Positions 30,726 to 38,660 of a stretch of 64,000 bases of DNA are shown piece after piece (the stretch's first letter is position 1; each line of letters begins with the position of its first letter). Both the position numbers and the translations under genes were made by a program. The stretch spans positions 310,001-374,000 of the forward strand of contig NZ_JYLO01000001.1 of assembly GCF_001439845.1 (NCBI RefSeq), written 5' to 3'. The DNA comes from Pseudomonas lactis. GTDB lineage: Bacteria > Pseudomonadota > Gammaproteobacteria > Pseudomonadales > Pseudomonadaceae. Under the pieces are notes generated by a model that saw only the letters and a program-made list of their open reading frames with translations, did no database searches and was not told where the DNA came from.

Positions 30726-31427
30726 TCAGCGGCTCTGGCGTTGTTGTAACAACAGGTTGCTAAACCCTGCGCCGGCCAATTGCTTTTGCGCCACGGTCAG
30801 CTGTTCACGGTTGCTGAACGGCCCCACCAATACGCGATACCAGGTCGCGTCCTTCACCGTGCCAGACTCCACCGATACCGACTGGCCCAACAGAATGATC
30901 TGTGCGCGTACACGGTCCGCATCCGCCTGTTTCGGGAACGAACCCGCTTGCAGGAAGAACTTGGTCACCGGCGCAGCCTTGGTGGCTGCCACGGGCGGTG
31001 CTGGCGGCGGCGTGATGCCGGCCAGCGCGGCCTGGGCGCGCGCGGTGTCGATTTTCGCCGCTTCTGCTGGGGTTACCGGCGTGGTCGGCACCTGTGGCGT
31101 CGGCAGGGTTTTTTCCGGCACGGCGTCAGGCGGCACGATCACTTCCGACTCCGGCAGCAGCGTGTAGAAGTCGTACTTGGGCTTTACCGGTGCAGTCGGG
31201 CTCGGCGCGGTCTTGTTGGCTTCGGCGATTTTCGTGGCCTTTTGCTGCTCCTGTTTGACGCGCTTGACGTCATCGCCCTGGCCGGGCTCCAGCTTCATCA
31301 GAAACACGATAAATGCGCCGACCGTAAGGCCGATGGCCATCCACAGCCAACCCGGAATCGGTTGCTTCGCCGGGGCCTGGTAGCGGCTGGCGCCGCGCTT
31401 GGGTGCAGGTTTTTTCTTGGCAGCCAA
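30726..31427 (-). CDS. SPOR-domain membrane protein (FtsN-like)
   Basis: A 233-residue bitopic protein. A basic N-terminus (AAKKKPAPKRGASRY) precedes one membrane helix (about residues 25-45, WLWMAIGLTVGAFIVFLM), a Pro/Ala-rich linker and a C-terminal SPOR domain (about 150-230) that binds denuded peptidoglycan at the septum. The start is taken as TTG at 31427, one base after the argS stop; that gives the usual short cytoplasmic tail. The layout resembles FtsN, which is linked to argS and priA in many gammaproteobacteria, but the assignment as FtsN proper is not certain. Confidence 0.85.
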   Translation of the reverse strand: MAAKKKPAPKRGASRYQAPAKQPIPGWLWMAIGLTVGAFIVFLMKLEPGQGDDVKRVKQEQQKATKIAEANKTAPSPTAPVKPKYDFYTLLPESEVIVPPDAVPEKTLPTPQVPTTPVTPAEAAKIDTARAQAALAGITPPPAPPVAATKAAPVTKFFLQAGSFPKQADADRVRAQIILLGQSVSVESGTVKDATWYRVLVGPFSNREQLTVAQKQLAGAGFSNLLLQQRQSR

Positions 31428-31428
31428 C

Positions 31429-33165
31429 TTACATACGCTCCAGAGTTTCCAGGCCCAAGAGTTCCAGGCCTTGCTTGAGGGTGCGTCCAGCCAATGCGGC
31501 AAGGCGCAGGCGACTTTGTTTCTGGGCTTCGTCGTCGGCGGTCAGGATCGGGCAGTTCTCGTAGAAACTGGAGAACAGGCCGGCCACTTCGTACAAATAG
31601 GTGCACAGGATGTGCGGCGTGCCTTTTTCGCCAACGCTGTTGAGCACTTCGCCAAATTGCGCGAGCTTGGCCGCCAGTTCCTGTTCATGGGCGGCGTCCA
31701 GCGCGATCTGGCCTTGGACTTCGCTGAAGTCCTTGCCCAGTTTGCGGAATACCCCGGCCACGCGGGTGTAGGCGTACAGCAGGTACGGTGCGGTGTTGCC
31801 TTCGAAATTGAGCATCAGGTCGAAGTTGAAGCTGTAGTCGCTGGTGCGGTGCTTGGACAGGTCGGCGTATTTCACCGCGCCAATGCCCACCACGCGGGCA
31901 ATGTTGCGCAGGTCGGCCTCGGCCAGCTCCGGGTTCTTTTCCTTCACCAGGTTGTAGGCACGCTCCTGGGCTTCGGTCAGCAGGTCGATCAGCTTCACGG
32001 TGCCGCCGTCGCGGGTCTTGAAGGGGCGGCCATCGGCGCCGTTCATGGTGCCAAAGCCCATGTGCTCCATGTGCATCGGGTGGGTGACGAAACCAGCGCG
32101 GCGCGCCACTTCGAACACCTGCTGGAAGTGCAGGGCCTGGCGCTGGTCGACGAAGTACAGCGCACGGTCAGCCTTGAGCACGCCACTGCGGTAACGCACG
32201 GCGGCCAGGTCAGTGGTGGCGTAGAGGTAGCCGCCATCGGCCTTGACGATGATCACCGGCAGCGGCTCGCCGTCGGCGGTCTTGAATTCTTCGAGGAACA
32301 CGCACTGGGCGCCGTTGCTCTCGACCAGCAGGCCCTTGGCCTTGAGGTCGTTGACCACGTTGATCAGGTCGTCGTTATAGGCGCTTTCGCCCATCACGTC
32401 GGCCATGGTCAGTTTCACGTTGAGCAGCTCGTAGATTTCCTGGCAGTGGGACAGGGAAATTTCACGGAAGCGGTTCCACAGCGCCAGGCACTCTTCGTCG
32501 CCGGCTTGCAGCTTGACCACCAGGCCCCGGGCGCGGTCGGCAAACTCTTCAGACTCGTCGAACCGCTTTTTGGCGGCACGGTAGAAGTTTTCCAGGTCGG
32601 CCAGTTCGTTGCTGGTGATCGGGTTTTCCTGCAGGTAGGCCATCAGCATGCCGAACTGGGTACCCCAGTCGCCCACGTGGTTCTGGCGGATCACGGTGTC
32701 GCCGAGAAACTCCAGCACCCGTGCCACGCCGTCGCCAATGATGGTGGAGCGCAGGTGGCCCACGTGCATTTCCTTGGCCAGGTTCGGCGCCGAAAGGTCA
32801 ATGACCACGCGCTGGCTGTCGCCGGCCTTGCGAGCACCGATGCGGGCATCGGCCAGGGCGGCATCCAGGCGCAACGCCAGGGCCTGGGTGTTCTGGAAGA
32901 AGTTGATAAAACCAGGGCCGGCGATTTCGGCCTTGGTGACACTGGCGTCAGCCGGCAGGGCTGCGATGATTTTTTCGGCCAGGTCGCGCGGTTTCATGCC
33001 GGCCGGTTTGGACAGCATCATCGCGATGTTGCTGGCGAAGTCGCCATGGGTCTTGTCGCGGGTGTTCTCCACCTGGATCGCCGGCGACAGGCCTTCAGGC
33101 AACACACCTTCGTTGACGAGTTGGGTGAGGGCTTGTTGGATCAGCTGGCGAATGGTGTCTTTCAT
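31429..33165 (-). CDS. argS: Arginyl-tRNA synthetase
   Basis: A 578-residue class I aminoacyl-tRNA synthetase. The HIGH-like motif is HVGH at residues 134-137, and the N-terminal Add-1 and C-terminal DALR anticodon-binding domains are complete (ending LGLETLERM). As usual for ArgRS there is no canonical KMSKS. The ATG at 33165 ([13 protein letters not shown]) is the family start. It lies downstream of priA after a REP pair. Confidence 0.97.
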   Translation of the reverse strand: MKDTIRQLIQQALTQLVNEGVLPEGLSPAIQVENTRDKTHGDFASNIAMMLSKPAGMKPRDLAEKIIAALPADASVTKAEIAGPGFINFFQNTQALALRLDAALADARIGARKAGDSQRVVIDLSAPNLAKEMHVGHLRSTIIGDGVARVLEFLGDTVIRQNHVGDWGTQFGMLMAYLQENPITSNELADLENFYRAAKKRFDESEEFADRARGLVVKLQAGDEECLALWNRFREISLSHCQEIYELLNVKLTMADVMGESAYNDDLINVVNDLKAKGLLVESNGAQCVFLEEFKTADGEPLPVIIVKADGGYLYATTDLAAVRYRSGVLKADRALYFVDQRQALHFQQVFEVARRAGFVTHPMHMEHMGFGTMNGADGRPFKTRDGGTVKLIDLLTEAQERAYNLVKEKNPELAEADLRNIARVVGIGAVKYADLSKHRTSDYSFNFDLMLNFEGNTAPYLLYAYTRVAGVFRKLGKDFSEVQGQIALDAAHEQELAAKLAQFGEVLNSVGEKGTPHILCTYLYEVAGLFSSFYENCPILTADDEAQKQSRLRLAALAGRTLKQGLELLGLETLERM

Positions 33166-33284
33166 GGTGTTCTCTTTCGACCGCAAGCGGCGGCGCGCGA
33201 TGCGCAGGTGGAAAAACTGGGCATTATCCGTGGCGAGGGCGGGCTTGCCAACCGTTCAGACTATATGGCGGACCTGCGGGCCTC

Positions 33285-33356
33285 TTCGCGGGCAAGCCCG
33301 CTCCCACATTAAGGGTATTCACATTTCATAATGTGGGAGCTGGCTTGCCTGCGATG
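33285..33356. repeat. REP pair, family A, head-to-head arrangement
   Basis: An inverted unit (33285-33309) precedes a forward unit (33330-33356) with a short AT-rich spacer containing AATGTG repeats. It separates priA and argS on the minus strand. Confidence 0.75.
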
Positions 33357-33368
33357 ACGTAATTACCC

Positions 33369-35588
33369 TCAATACAAATCTACCGGGTCTACATCCAACG
33401 ACCATCGCACCTGCCGGCCGCTGGGCAGTTGCTCCAGCTCAAGCATCCAGCGATTTAATAGCCGATGCAGCGGCGCGCGCGAGGTTGCCTGCAAGAGTAG
33501 CTGAGCGCGATAACGTCCGGCGCGCCGCTCCATGGGCGCTGGCACCGGGCCGAGTAATTCGATGCCGCTGAGGGCCAACTCGCCCAATAAACGCTCAGCG
33601 GCGCTGCAGGCCTCATCAAGAAAGCCTTCGGCCTGACCGGGCTTGTGGGCCTCGGCACGCAGCAGCGCCAGGTGCGCAAAGGGCGGCAGGCCAGCGGCGC
33701 GGCGTTCGCTCAAGGCCTGTTCGGCGAAGGCAAAGTAGCCCTGTTCCGTCAGTTGAATCAGCAGCGGGTGGTCGGCCAGGTGCGTCTGGATAATCACCCG
33801 GCCTGGCTCTTCGGCCCGCCCGGCGCGCCCCGCCACCTGCACGATCAACTGCGCCATGCGTTCGCTGGCGCGAAAATCGCCGGAGAACAGCCCGCCATCG
33901 GCATCCAGGATCGACACGAGGGTCACCCGTGGGAAGTGATGCCCTTTGGCAAGCATCTGCGTGCCCACCAGGATGCACGGTTGGCCCTTGTGGATGGTGG
34001 TGAACAGTTGGTTCATGGCGTCTTTGCGCGACGTGCTGTCGCGGTCGACCCGCAGCACCGGGTAATCCGGGAACAGAATGCCCAGGCGTTCTTCGGCGCG
34101 TTCGGTGCCGGCGCCCACGGGCCGCAGGTCCACCTTGCCGCACTGCGGGCAATGGCGCGGTACCCGTTCCACATGGCCGCAGTGATGGCAGCGCAACTCG
34201 CCGTGGCGCTGGTGCACGGTCATGCGCGCATCGCAGCGCTCGCACCCAGACATCCAGCCGCAGTCATGGCACAGCAGCGTTGGGGCAAAGCCGCGGCGGT
34301 TGAGAAACACCAATACCTGCTGGCCGGCGGCGAGGGTCTGGCCGATCGCCTGTTGCATCGGGCCGGAAATCCCGCTGTCCAGCGGGCGGCTTTTCACGTC
34401 CAGGCGCAGGAAGCGCGGTTGTTTGGCGCCACCGGCGCGCTCGTTCAAGCGCAGCAGCCCGTAACGGCCGGTGTAGGCGTTATGCAGGCTTTCCAGGGAA
34501 GGCGTGGCCGAGCCCAGCACAATCGGGATGTCTTCCTGGCGGGCGCGCACCAGCGCGAGGTCGCGGGCGTGGTAGCGCAAACCTTCCTGCTGTTTATAGG
34601 AGCCATCGTGCTCCTCGTCGACGATGATCAGCCCGGGGTTTTTCATCGGCGTGAACAGTGCTGAACGCGTGCCGATAATAATGTCGGCCTCGCCGTCCCG
34701 CGCTGCCAGCCACGACTCCAGGCGTTCACGGTCATTGACTGCCGAGTGCACCAGGGCGATACGGGCATTGAAGCGCTGTTCGAAACGCGCCACGGTCTGC
34801 GGGCCCAGGTTGATCTCCGGGATCAGCACCAGTGCCTGCTTGCCGGCCTGCAGGGTCTCGCGGATCAGTTGCAAATAGACTTCGGTCTTGCCACTGCCGG
34901 TGACGCCGGCCAGCAGGAACGCGTGGAAACTGTCGAAACCGGCGCGAATCGCCTCATACGCGGCGCGTTGCTCGGGGTTGAGCGGCAACTCCGGCTGGGC
35001 CAGCCAATGTTCGTGGCGCGGGTCCGGGGCGTGCTTGCGGATTTCCACCTGCACCAGGCCTTTGGCCAGCAGCAGGTCGAGGCTGTCTTTGCTCAGCATC
35101 AGCTTGCTTAATAGCTGGTGGGCCACGCCGTGGGGATGCTGCGCCAAGGTGGCCAGGGCCTCACGCTGGCGCGGGGCGCGAGCGATGCGCGGGTCTTCGA
35201 GGCGTGCGCCGGGCGCCATCGACCAGAAACGCTCCTGACGCGCTTCGGCCAGTTCGCCCTGGCGCAGCAGCACCGGCAGCGCCCAGCTCAAGGTATCGCC
35301 CAGGCTGTGTTGGTAATACTGCGCGGTCCACAGGCACAGCTTGAACAGCGCGGGCGGCAGCGGCGGTGTGGCGTCGAGCAGGGCAATAGCCGGCTTGAGC
35401 TTTTCGGCAGGCACTTCGCTGTGGTCGGTAACTTCCACCAGAATGCCGATCATTTCCCTGCGCCCGAACGGCACGCGCACGCGCATGCCTGGCTGCAACT
35501 GCGCACGCGACACGCCGGGCGGGGCCCGGTAATCGAACAGGCGGCGCAGGGGCGAGGGCAGGGCTAGGCGCAAAATGGCGTCGGGCAC
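33369..35588 (-). CDS. priA: Primosomal protein N' (replication restart helicase PriA)
   Basis: A 739-residue superfamily 2 helicase that reloads the replisome at collapsed forks. The N-terminal 3'-DNA-binding domain is followed by Walker A GVTGSGKTEV, the DEEH box, and eight zinc-ligand cysteines in the CHDCGWMSGCERC and CHHCGH...CPQCGK segments. The motif QVAGRAGRAEEPG lies in helicase motif VI. The start is GTG at 35588; an ATG 14 bases upstream is out of frame. Confidence 0.96.
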   Translation of the reverse strand: MPDAILRLALPSPLRRLFDYRAPPGVSRAQLQPGMRVRVPFGRREMIGILVEVTDHSEVPAEKLKPAIALLDATPPLPPALFKLCLWTAQYYQHSLGDTLSWALPVLLRQGELAEARQERFWSMAPGARLEDPRIARAPRQREALATLAQHPHGVAHQLLSKLMLSKDSLDLLLAKGLVQVEIRKHAPDPRHEHWLAQPELPLNPEQRAAYEAIRAGFDSFHAFLLAGVTGSGKTEVYLQLIRETLQAGKQALVLIPEINLGPQTVARFEQRFNARIALVHSAVNDRERLESWLAARDGEADIIIGTRSALFTPMKNPGLIIVDEEHDGSYKQQEGLRYHARDLALVRARQEDIPIVLGSATPSLESLHNAYTGRYGLLRLNERAGGAKQPRFLRLDVKSRPLDSGISGPMQQAIGQTLAAGQQVLVFLNRRGFAPTLLCHDCGWMSGCERCDARMTVHQRHGELRCHHCGHVERVPRHCPQCGKVDLRPVGAGTERAEERLGILFPDYPVLRVDRDSTSRKDAMNQLFTTIHKGQPCILVGTQMLAKGHHFPRVTLVSILDADGGLFSGDFRASERMAQLIVQVAGRAGRAEEPGRVIIQTHLADHPLLIQLTEQGYFAFAEQALSERRAAGLPPFAHLALLRAEAHKPGQAEGFLDEACSAAERLLGELALSGIELLGPVPAPMERRAGRYRAQLLLQATSRAPLHRLLNRWMLELEQLPSGRQVRWSLDVDPVDLY

Positions 35589-35699
35589 GCGAGGAGTCTC
35601 ATCTATTAAGGCAGCGGTGGCGCAGGGGCGGGAGCCTAGCAGACCGGGGTTGTCACGTCTCCAGTACTGGAACCGGATCTCCAGGACGGCTCAGCCTTC

Positions 35700-35790
35700 T
35701 GTGGGAGCTGGCTTGCCTGCGAAAGCGCTGGTGCAGTAACAAATGCAGTGACTGACACACCGCCTTCGCGGGTAAGCCCGGCTCCCACAT
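35700..35790. repeat. REPIN, family A
   Basis: Forward unit at 35700 and inverted unit ending at 35790, separated by about 40 bases. It occupies the middle of the 356-base gap between divergent priA and rpmE; the rest of that gap contains the rpmE promoter and leader. Confidence 0.8.
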
Positions 35791-35848
35791 TGACGGCGCA
35801 GTGCCAGGAATTTCTGATGAAAGGGAGTTTTCGGCCATCACCGTCGCT

Positions 35849-35876
35849 TGCGCGATTAAAAAGGTCTGGTAGAATC
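35849..35876 (+). promoter_or_regulatory. Sigma-70 promoter of rpmE
   Basis: TTGCGC (35849-35854), a 16-base spacer and TAGAAT (35871-35876). Transcription would start near 35883, about 60 bases before rpmE. Confidence 0.65.
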
Positions 35877-35890
35877 CGCGGCCTAATTAC

Positions 35891-35925
35891 GTGCGGTATT
35901 CGACAATAGTGTCGAGTGGCGGCAC
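35891..35925 (+). promoter_or_regulatory. Stem-loop in the rpmE leader
   Basis: A perfect TCGACA-ATAG-TGTCGA hairpin (35900-35915) lies inside outer GTGC and GCAC arms (35891-35894, 35922-35925). It falls in the predicted 5' untranslated region just before the ribosome-binding site. It could mediate feedback control by L31, but no such element is established for this gene. Confidence 0.4.
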
Positions 35926-35944
35926 GCTAGCCTGAGGAAGTGCC

Positions 35945-36175
35945 ATGAAAGCCGATATCCATCCAGCGTACGAAACCATCGTAGTTACCTGCAGCTGCGG
36001 CAACAAGTTCGAAACTCGTTCGAACCTGTGCAAGCCACTGGGTACTGACGTATGCAACGAGTGCCACCCGTTCTACACCGGTAAGCAGAAAACTCTGGAC
36101 ACCGGCGGCCGCGTACAGCGCTTCGCAGATCGCTTTGGTGCTTTCGGCAAGAAGCCTGCTACTCCAGCAGAGTAA
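35945..36175 (+). CDS. rpmE: 50S ribosomal protein L31
   Basis: A 76-residue L31 of the zinc-binding type: Cys16, Cys18, Cys37 and Cys40 form the CxC/CxxC ribbon. Zinc-free paralogues (C-minus, L31B) replace this form when zinc is scarce; no such paralogue is in the window. The gene has its own promoter and is followed by a terminator within the next reading frame. Confidence 0.96.
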   Translation: MKADIHPAYETIVVTCSCGNKFETRSNLCKPLGTDVCNECHPFYTGKQKTLDTGGRVQRFADRFGAFGKKPATPAE

Positions 36176-36189
36176 GGTTCAAGAGCCTT

Positions 36190-36996
36190 ATGGGCTTTTA
36201 CCCGCTGTTGAAAAAGGCGTCCCTTGTGGGCGCCTTTTTTGTGCCTGGGATTTGGTTGGCGACCGCCCAGGCCCAAGCATTCTGCCCCGCCCCGGCGGCC
36301 ATCGCCCGGGTCGAGGTGCAGCGTGTGGTGGATGGCGACACGGTGCGGCTCAAGGATGGTCGCAGCGTACGCATGATCGGCCTCAACGCGCCGGAAACCG
36401 GCAAGAAGGGCCGCCCTGATGAGCCATTTGCCGTCGCCGCGCGCCAGCGTCTGCAGGCGTTGGTCAAGGCCAGTGATGGGCGCGTCGGCCTGGTGCCGGG
36501 GCGCGAAGGCAAAGACCATTATGGGCGCACCCTGGCTCACCTCTACGGCGCCAATGGCGAGAACCTGGAGGCGCAACTGCTGGCCGAGGGCCTGGGGTAC
36601 CAAGTGGGCGTCGCGCCGAATGTCGACCTGGTGGCCTGCCAGCAGGCAGCCGAAAACAGCGCCCGCCAGGCACGACTCGGCCTGTGGCGCCAATCGACGG
36701 TGCAAAACGTGGCCAATCTCAAGCGCTCCGGGTTTGCCCTGGTGGCTGGTCGGGTCAGCAAGGTTGAGCGCAATCGCGGCGGAATCTGGATTGAACTGCA
36801 GGGTTCACTGTTATTACGCATTGCGCCCGAGTTGATCAGCCAATTCGATACGGCCATGCTCAATGGTCTGCAAGGCCGCACCCTGGAGGCGCGTGGCTGG
36901 GTGCAGGATCGCGCCCGCCGTGGCAGCCTGAAAAAAGGCCAAGCACGCTGGCTGTTGCCAATAACCGACCCTGGCATGCTGAAATCGGCGCTTTGA
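36190..36996 (+). CDS. Secreted thermonuclease-family nuclease
   Basis: A 268-residue staphylococcal-nuclease-like enzyme. The N-terminus looks like a signal peptide (FYPLLKKASLVGAFFVPG, cleavage near AQAQA). The SNase domain covers about residues 35-160: VDGDTV (metal ligand Asp), RMIGLNAPE (catalytic Arg and Glu) and HYGRTLAHLY (second catalytic Arg). The last 100 residues form a basic domain of unknown role. The predicted start has only a weak ribosome-binding site, and the rpmE terminator falls inside its signal sequence. Expression therefore seems to depend on read-through or on an internal promoter. Confidence 0.85.
   Translation: MGFYPLLKKASLVGAFFVPGIWLATAQAQAFCPAPAAIARVEVQRVVDGDTVRLKDGRSVRMIGLNAPETGKKGRPDEPFAVAARQRLQALVKASDGRVGLVPGREGKDHYGRTLAHLYGANGENLEAQLLAEGLGYQVGVAPNVDLVACQQAAENSARQARLGLWRQSTVQNVANLKRSGFALVAGRVSKVERNRGGIWIELQGSLLLRIAPELISQFDTAMLNGLQGRTLEARGWVQDRARRGSLKKGQARWLLPITDPGMLKSAL
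36211..36240 (+). terminator. rpmE terminator inside the nuclease signal-peptide codons
   Basis: AAAAAGGCG-T-CCC pairs with GGG-CGCCTTTTT around a TTGT loop and ends in six T residues. The structure begins 36 bases after the rpmE stop, ideal for that gene, but lies within codons 8-17 of the following nuclease frame, where it encodes KKASLVGAFF. Confidence 0.8.
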
Positions 36997-37022
36997 ATAA
37001 AAAATTGTAGACATTTTTTATT
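36996..37022. repeat. Perfect A/T-only inverted repeat
   Basis: AATAAAAAAT (36996-37005) and ATTTTTTATT (37013-37022) are perfect inverted complements around a seven-base loop. The sequence overlaps the end of the nuclease gene and lies upstream of the malic enzyme gene. In this GC-rich genome it stands out. It may be a weak terminator, an intrinsically bent site or a protein-binding site. Confidence 0.5.
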
Positions 37023-37178
37023 TCGATTGTGAACAGTTGAGCCCTTGTATCCCGTGGCTCTTGGCCAAAAGTCGTAGCCCAGGGCCCTTGACACCTGTGA
37101 CTGCCCAGTCTTGTAGGGACTTTACGACACGCGTATCCTCGGCGGTCCGTCGACCAACAGTAAAAGCGGAATGCCGAT

Positions 37179-38447
37179 ATGTCTGATTTGAAAACTGCCG
37201 CTCTCGAATACCATGCCAATCCTCGTCCAGGAAAGCTGAGTGTAGAGCTCACCAAAGCCACTGCCACAGCCCGCGACCTGTCGCTGGCCTACAGCCCTGG
37301 TGTTGCCGAACCCGTACGTGAAATCGCCCGTGACCCAGAGCTGGCGTACAAGTACACCGGCAAAGGCAACCTGGTTGCAGTGATTTCCGATGGCACCGCG
37401 ATTCTTGGCCTGGGTAACCTCGGCCCATTGGCTTCCAAGCCAGTCATGGAAGGTAAGGGCGTGCTGTTCAAGCGCTTTGCCGGCATCGACGTTTTCGACA
37501 TCGAAGTCGATTCCGAAAGCCCGCAGGCGTTCATCGACACCGTCAAGCGCATTTCCATCACGTTCGGTGGCATCAACCTGGAAGACATCAAGGCACCTGA
37601 GTGCTTCGAGATTGAAAAGGCCCTGATCGAGCAGTGCGACATTCCGGTATTCCACGATGACCAGCACGGCACCGCGATCGTTACCGCAGCCGGCATGATC
37701 AACGCCCTGGAAATCGCTGGCAAAACCCTGGGCGAGGCGAAAATCGTCTGCCTGGGCGCCGGTGCCGCAGCCATTTCCTGCATGAAGCTGATCATCAGCA
37801 TGGGCGCCAAGCTGGAAAACATCTACATGGTCGACAGCAAGGGCGTGATCCAGTCCGAGCGTACCGACCTGAACCAGTACAAGGCGATGTTCGCCCACCC
37901 GTCCTCCAAGCGCACCCTGGCTGACGCCCTCGACGGTGCCGACGTGTTCGTTGGTCTGTCCGGCCCGAACCTGCTGAGCGCTGAAGGCCTCAAATCCATG
38001 GCGCCGAACCCTATCGTGTTCGCCTGCTCCAACCCGGATCCGGAAATCGCTCCTGAGCTGGCCCACGCCACCCGCAGCGACGTGATCATGGCCACCGGCC
38101 GTTCGGACTACCCGAACCAGGTCAACAACGTATTGGGCTTCCCGTTCATCTTCCGTGGTGCCCTGGACGTTCGCGCCAAGCGCATCAACGAAGAAATGAA
38201 AGTGGCTGCTGCCAACGCCCTGCGTGAGCTGGCCAAGCTGCCGGTACCTCAGGACGTGTGCGACGCCTACGGTGGCGCCAAGCTGGAATTCGGTCGTGAG
38301 TACATCATTCCCAAACCAATGGACAAGCGCCTGATCACCCTGATCTCCGATGCCGTGGCCAAGGCCGCGATCGAGACTGGTGTGGCTACCCTGCCGTATC
38401 CAAAGAACTACCCGCTGCAGAGCGTGGATGATGTGTTCAACGGCTAA
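37179..38447 (+). CDS. NADP-type malic enzyme, short form
   Basis: A 422-residue oxidative decarboxylase converting malate to pyruvate. The substrate region holds YSPGVAEPV and the metal/catalytic region [12 protein letters not shown]; the Rossmann nucleotide site reads [12 protein letters not shown]. It lacks the C-terminal phosphotransacetylase-like domain of the large MaeB proteins, as is normal for the short Pseudomonas enzyme. It stands alone between an AT-rich leader and a strong terminator. Cofactor preference (NADP versus NAD) cannot be proven from sequence. Confidence 0.92.
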   Translation: MSDLKTAALEYHANPRPGKLSVELTKATATARDLSLAYSPGVAEPVREIARDPELAYKYTGKGNLVAVISDGTAILGLGNLGPLASKPVMEGKGVLFKRFAGIDVFDIEVDSESPQAFIDTVKRISITFGGINLEDIKAPECFEIEKALIEQCDIPVFHDDQHGTAIVTAAGMINALEIAGKTLGEAKIVCLGAGAAAISCMKLIISMGAKLENIYMVDSKGVIQSERTDLNQYKAMFAHPSSKRTLADALDGADVFVGLSGPNLLSAEGLKSMAPNPIVFACSNPDPEIAPELAHATRSDVIMATGRSDYPNQVNNVLGFPFIFRGALDVRAKRINEEMKVAAANALRELAKLPVPQDVCDAYGGAKLEFGREYIIPKPMDKRLITLISDAVAKAAIETGVATLPYPKNYPLQSVDDVFNG

Positions 38448-38460
38448 GCCGTTATAGCGC

Positions 38461-38510
38461 ACCCACAAAAAAGCCCCGGCTGAGTGATCAGTCGGGGCTT
38501 TTTTGTGGGT
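38461..38510. terminator. Long bidirectional terminator between malic enzyme and mrcA
   Basis: ACCCACAAAAAAGCCCCGGCTGA (38461-38483) pairs almost perfectly with the segment 38488-38510 around a GTGA loop. A and T tracts on both sides make it usable by either convergent gene. Confidence 0.9.
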
Positions 38511-38527
38511 AGCGAGCGCCTATGGCT

Positions 38528-38640
38528 GATCGTTCCCACGCTCTGCGTGGGAATGCCCACCTGGACGCTCCGCGTCGGCTTTTAAGGTCGTGACGCAGAG
38601 CGTCACAGGATGCATTCCCACGCGGAGCGTGGGAACGATC
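38528..38640. repeat. Inverted repeat, REP family B
   Basis: GATCGTTCCCACGCTCTGCG and its inverted copy flank an inner GTGACGCAGAGCGTCAC palindrome. It lies between convergent malic-enzyme and mrcA genes. Confidence 0.85.
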
Positions 38641-38660
38641 GGCCGATCAGCGTGATCAGG

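Noticed and set aside
31399..33312. Long open frame opposite argS
   Set aside because: Antisense to a complete synthetase gene; no domain evidence.
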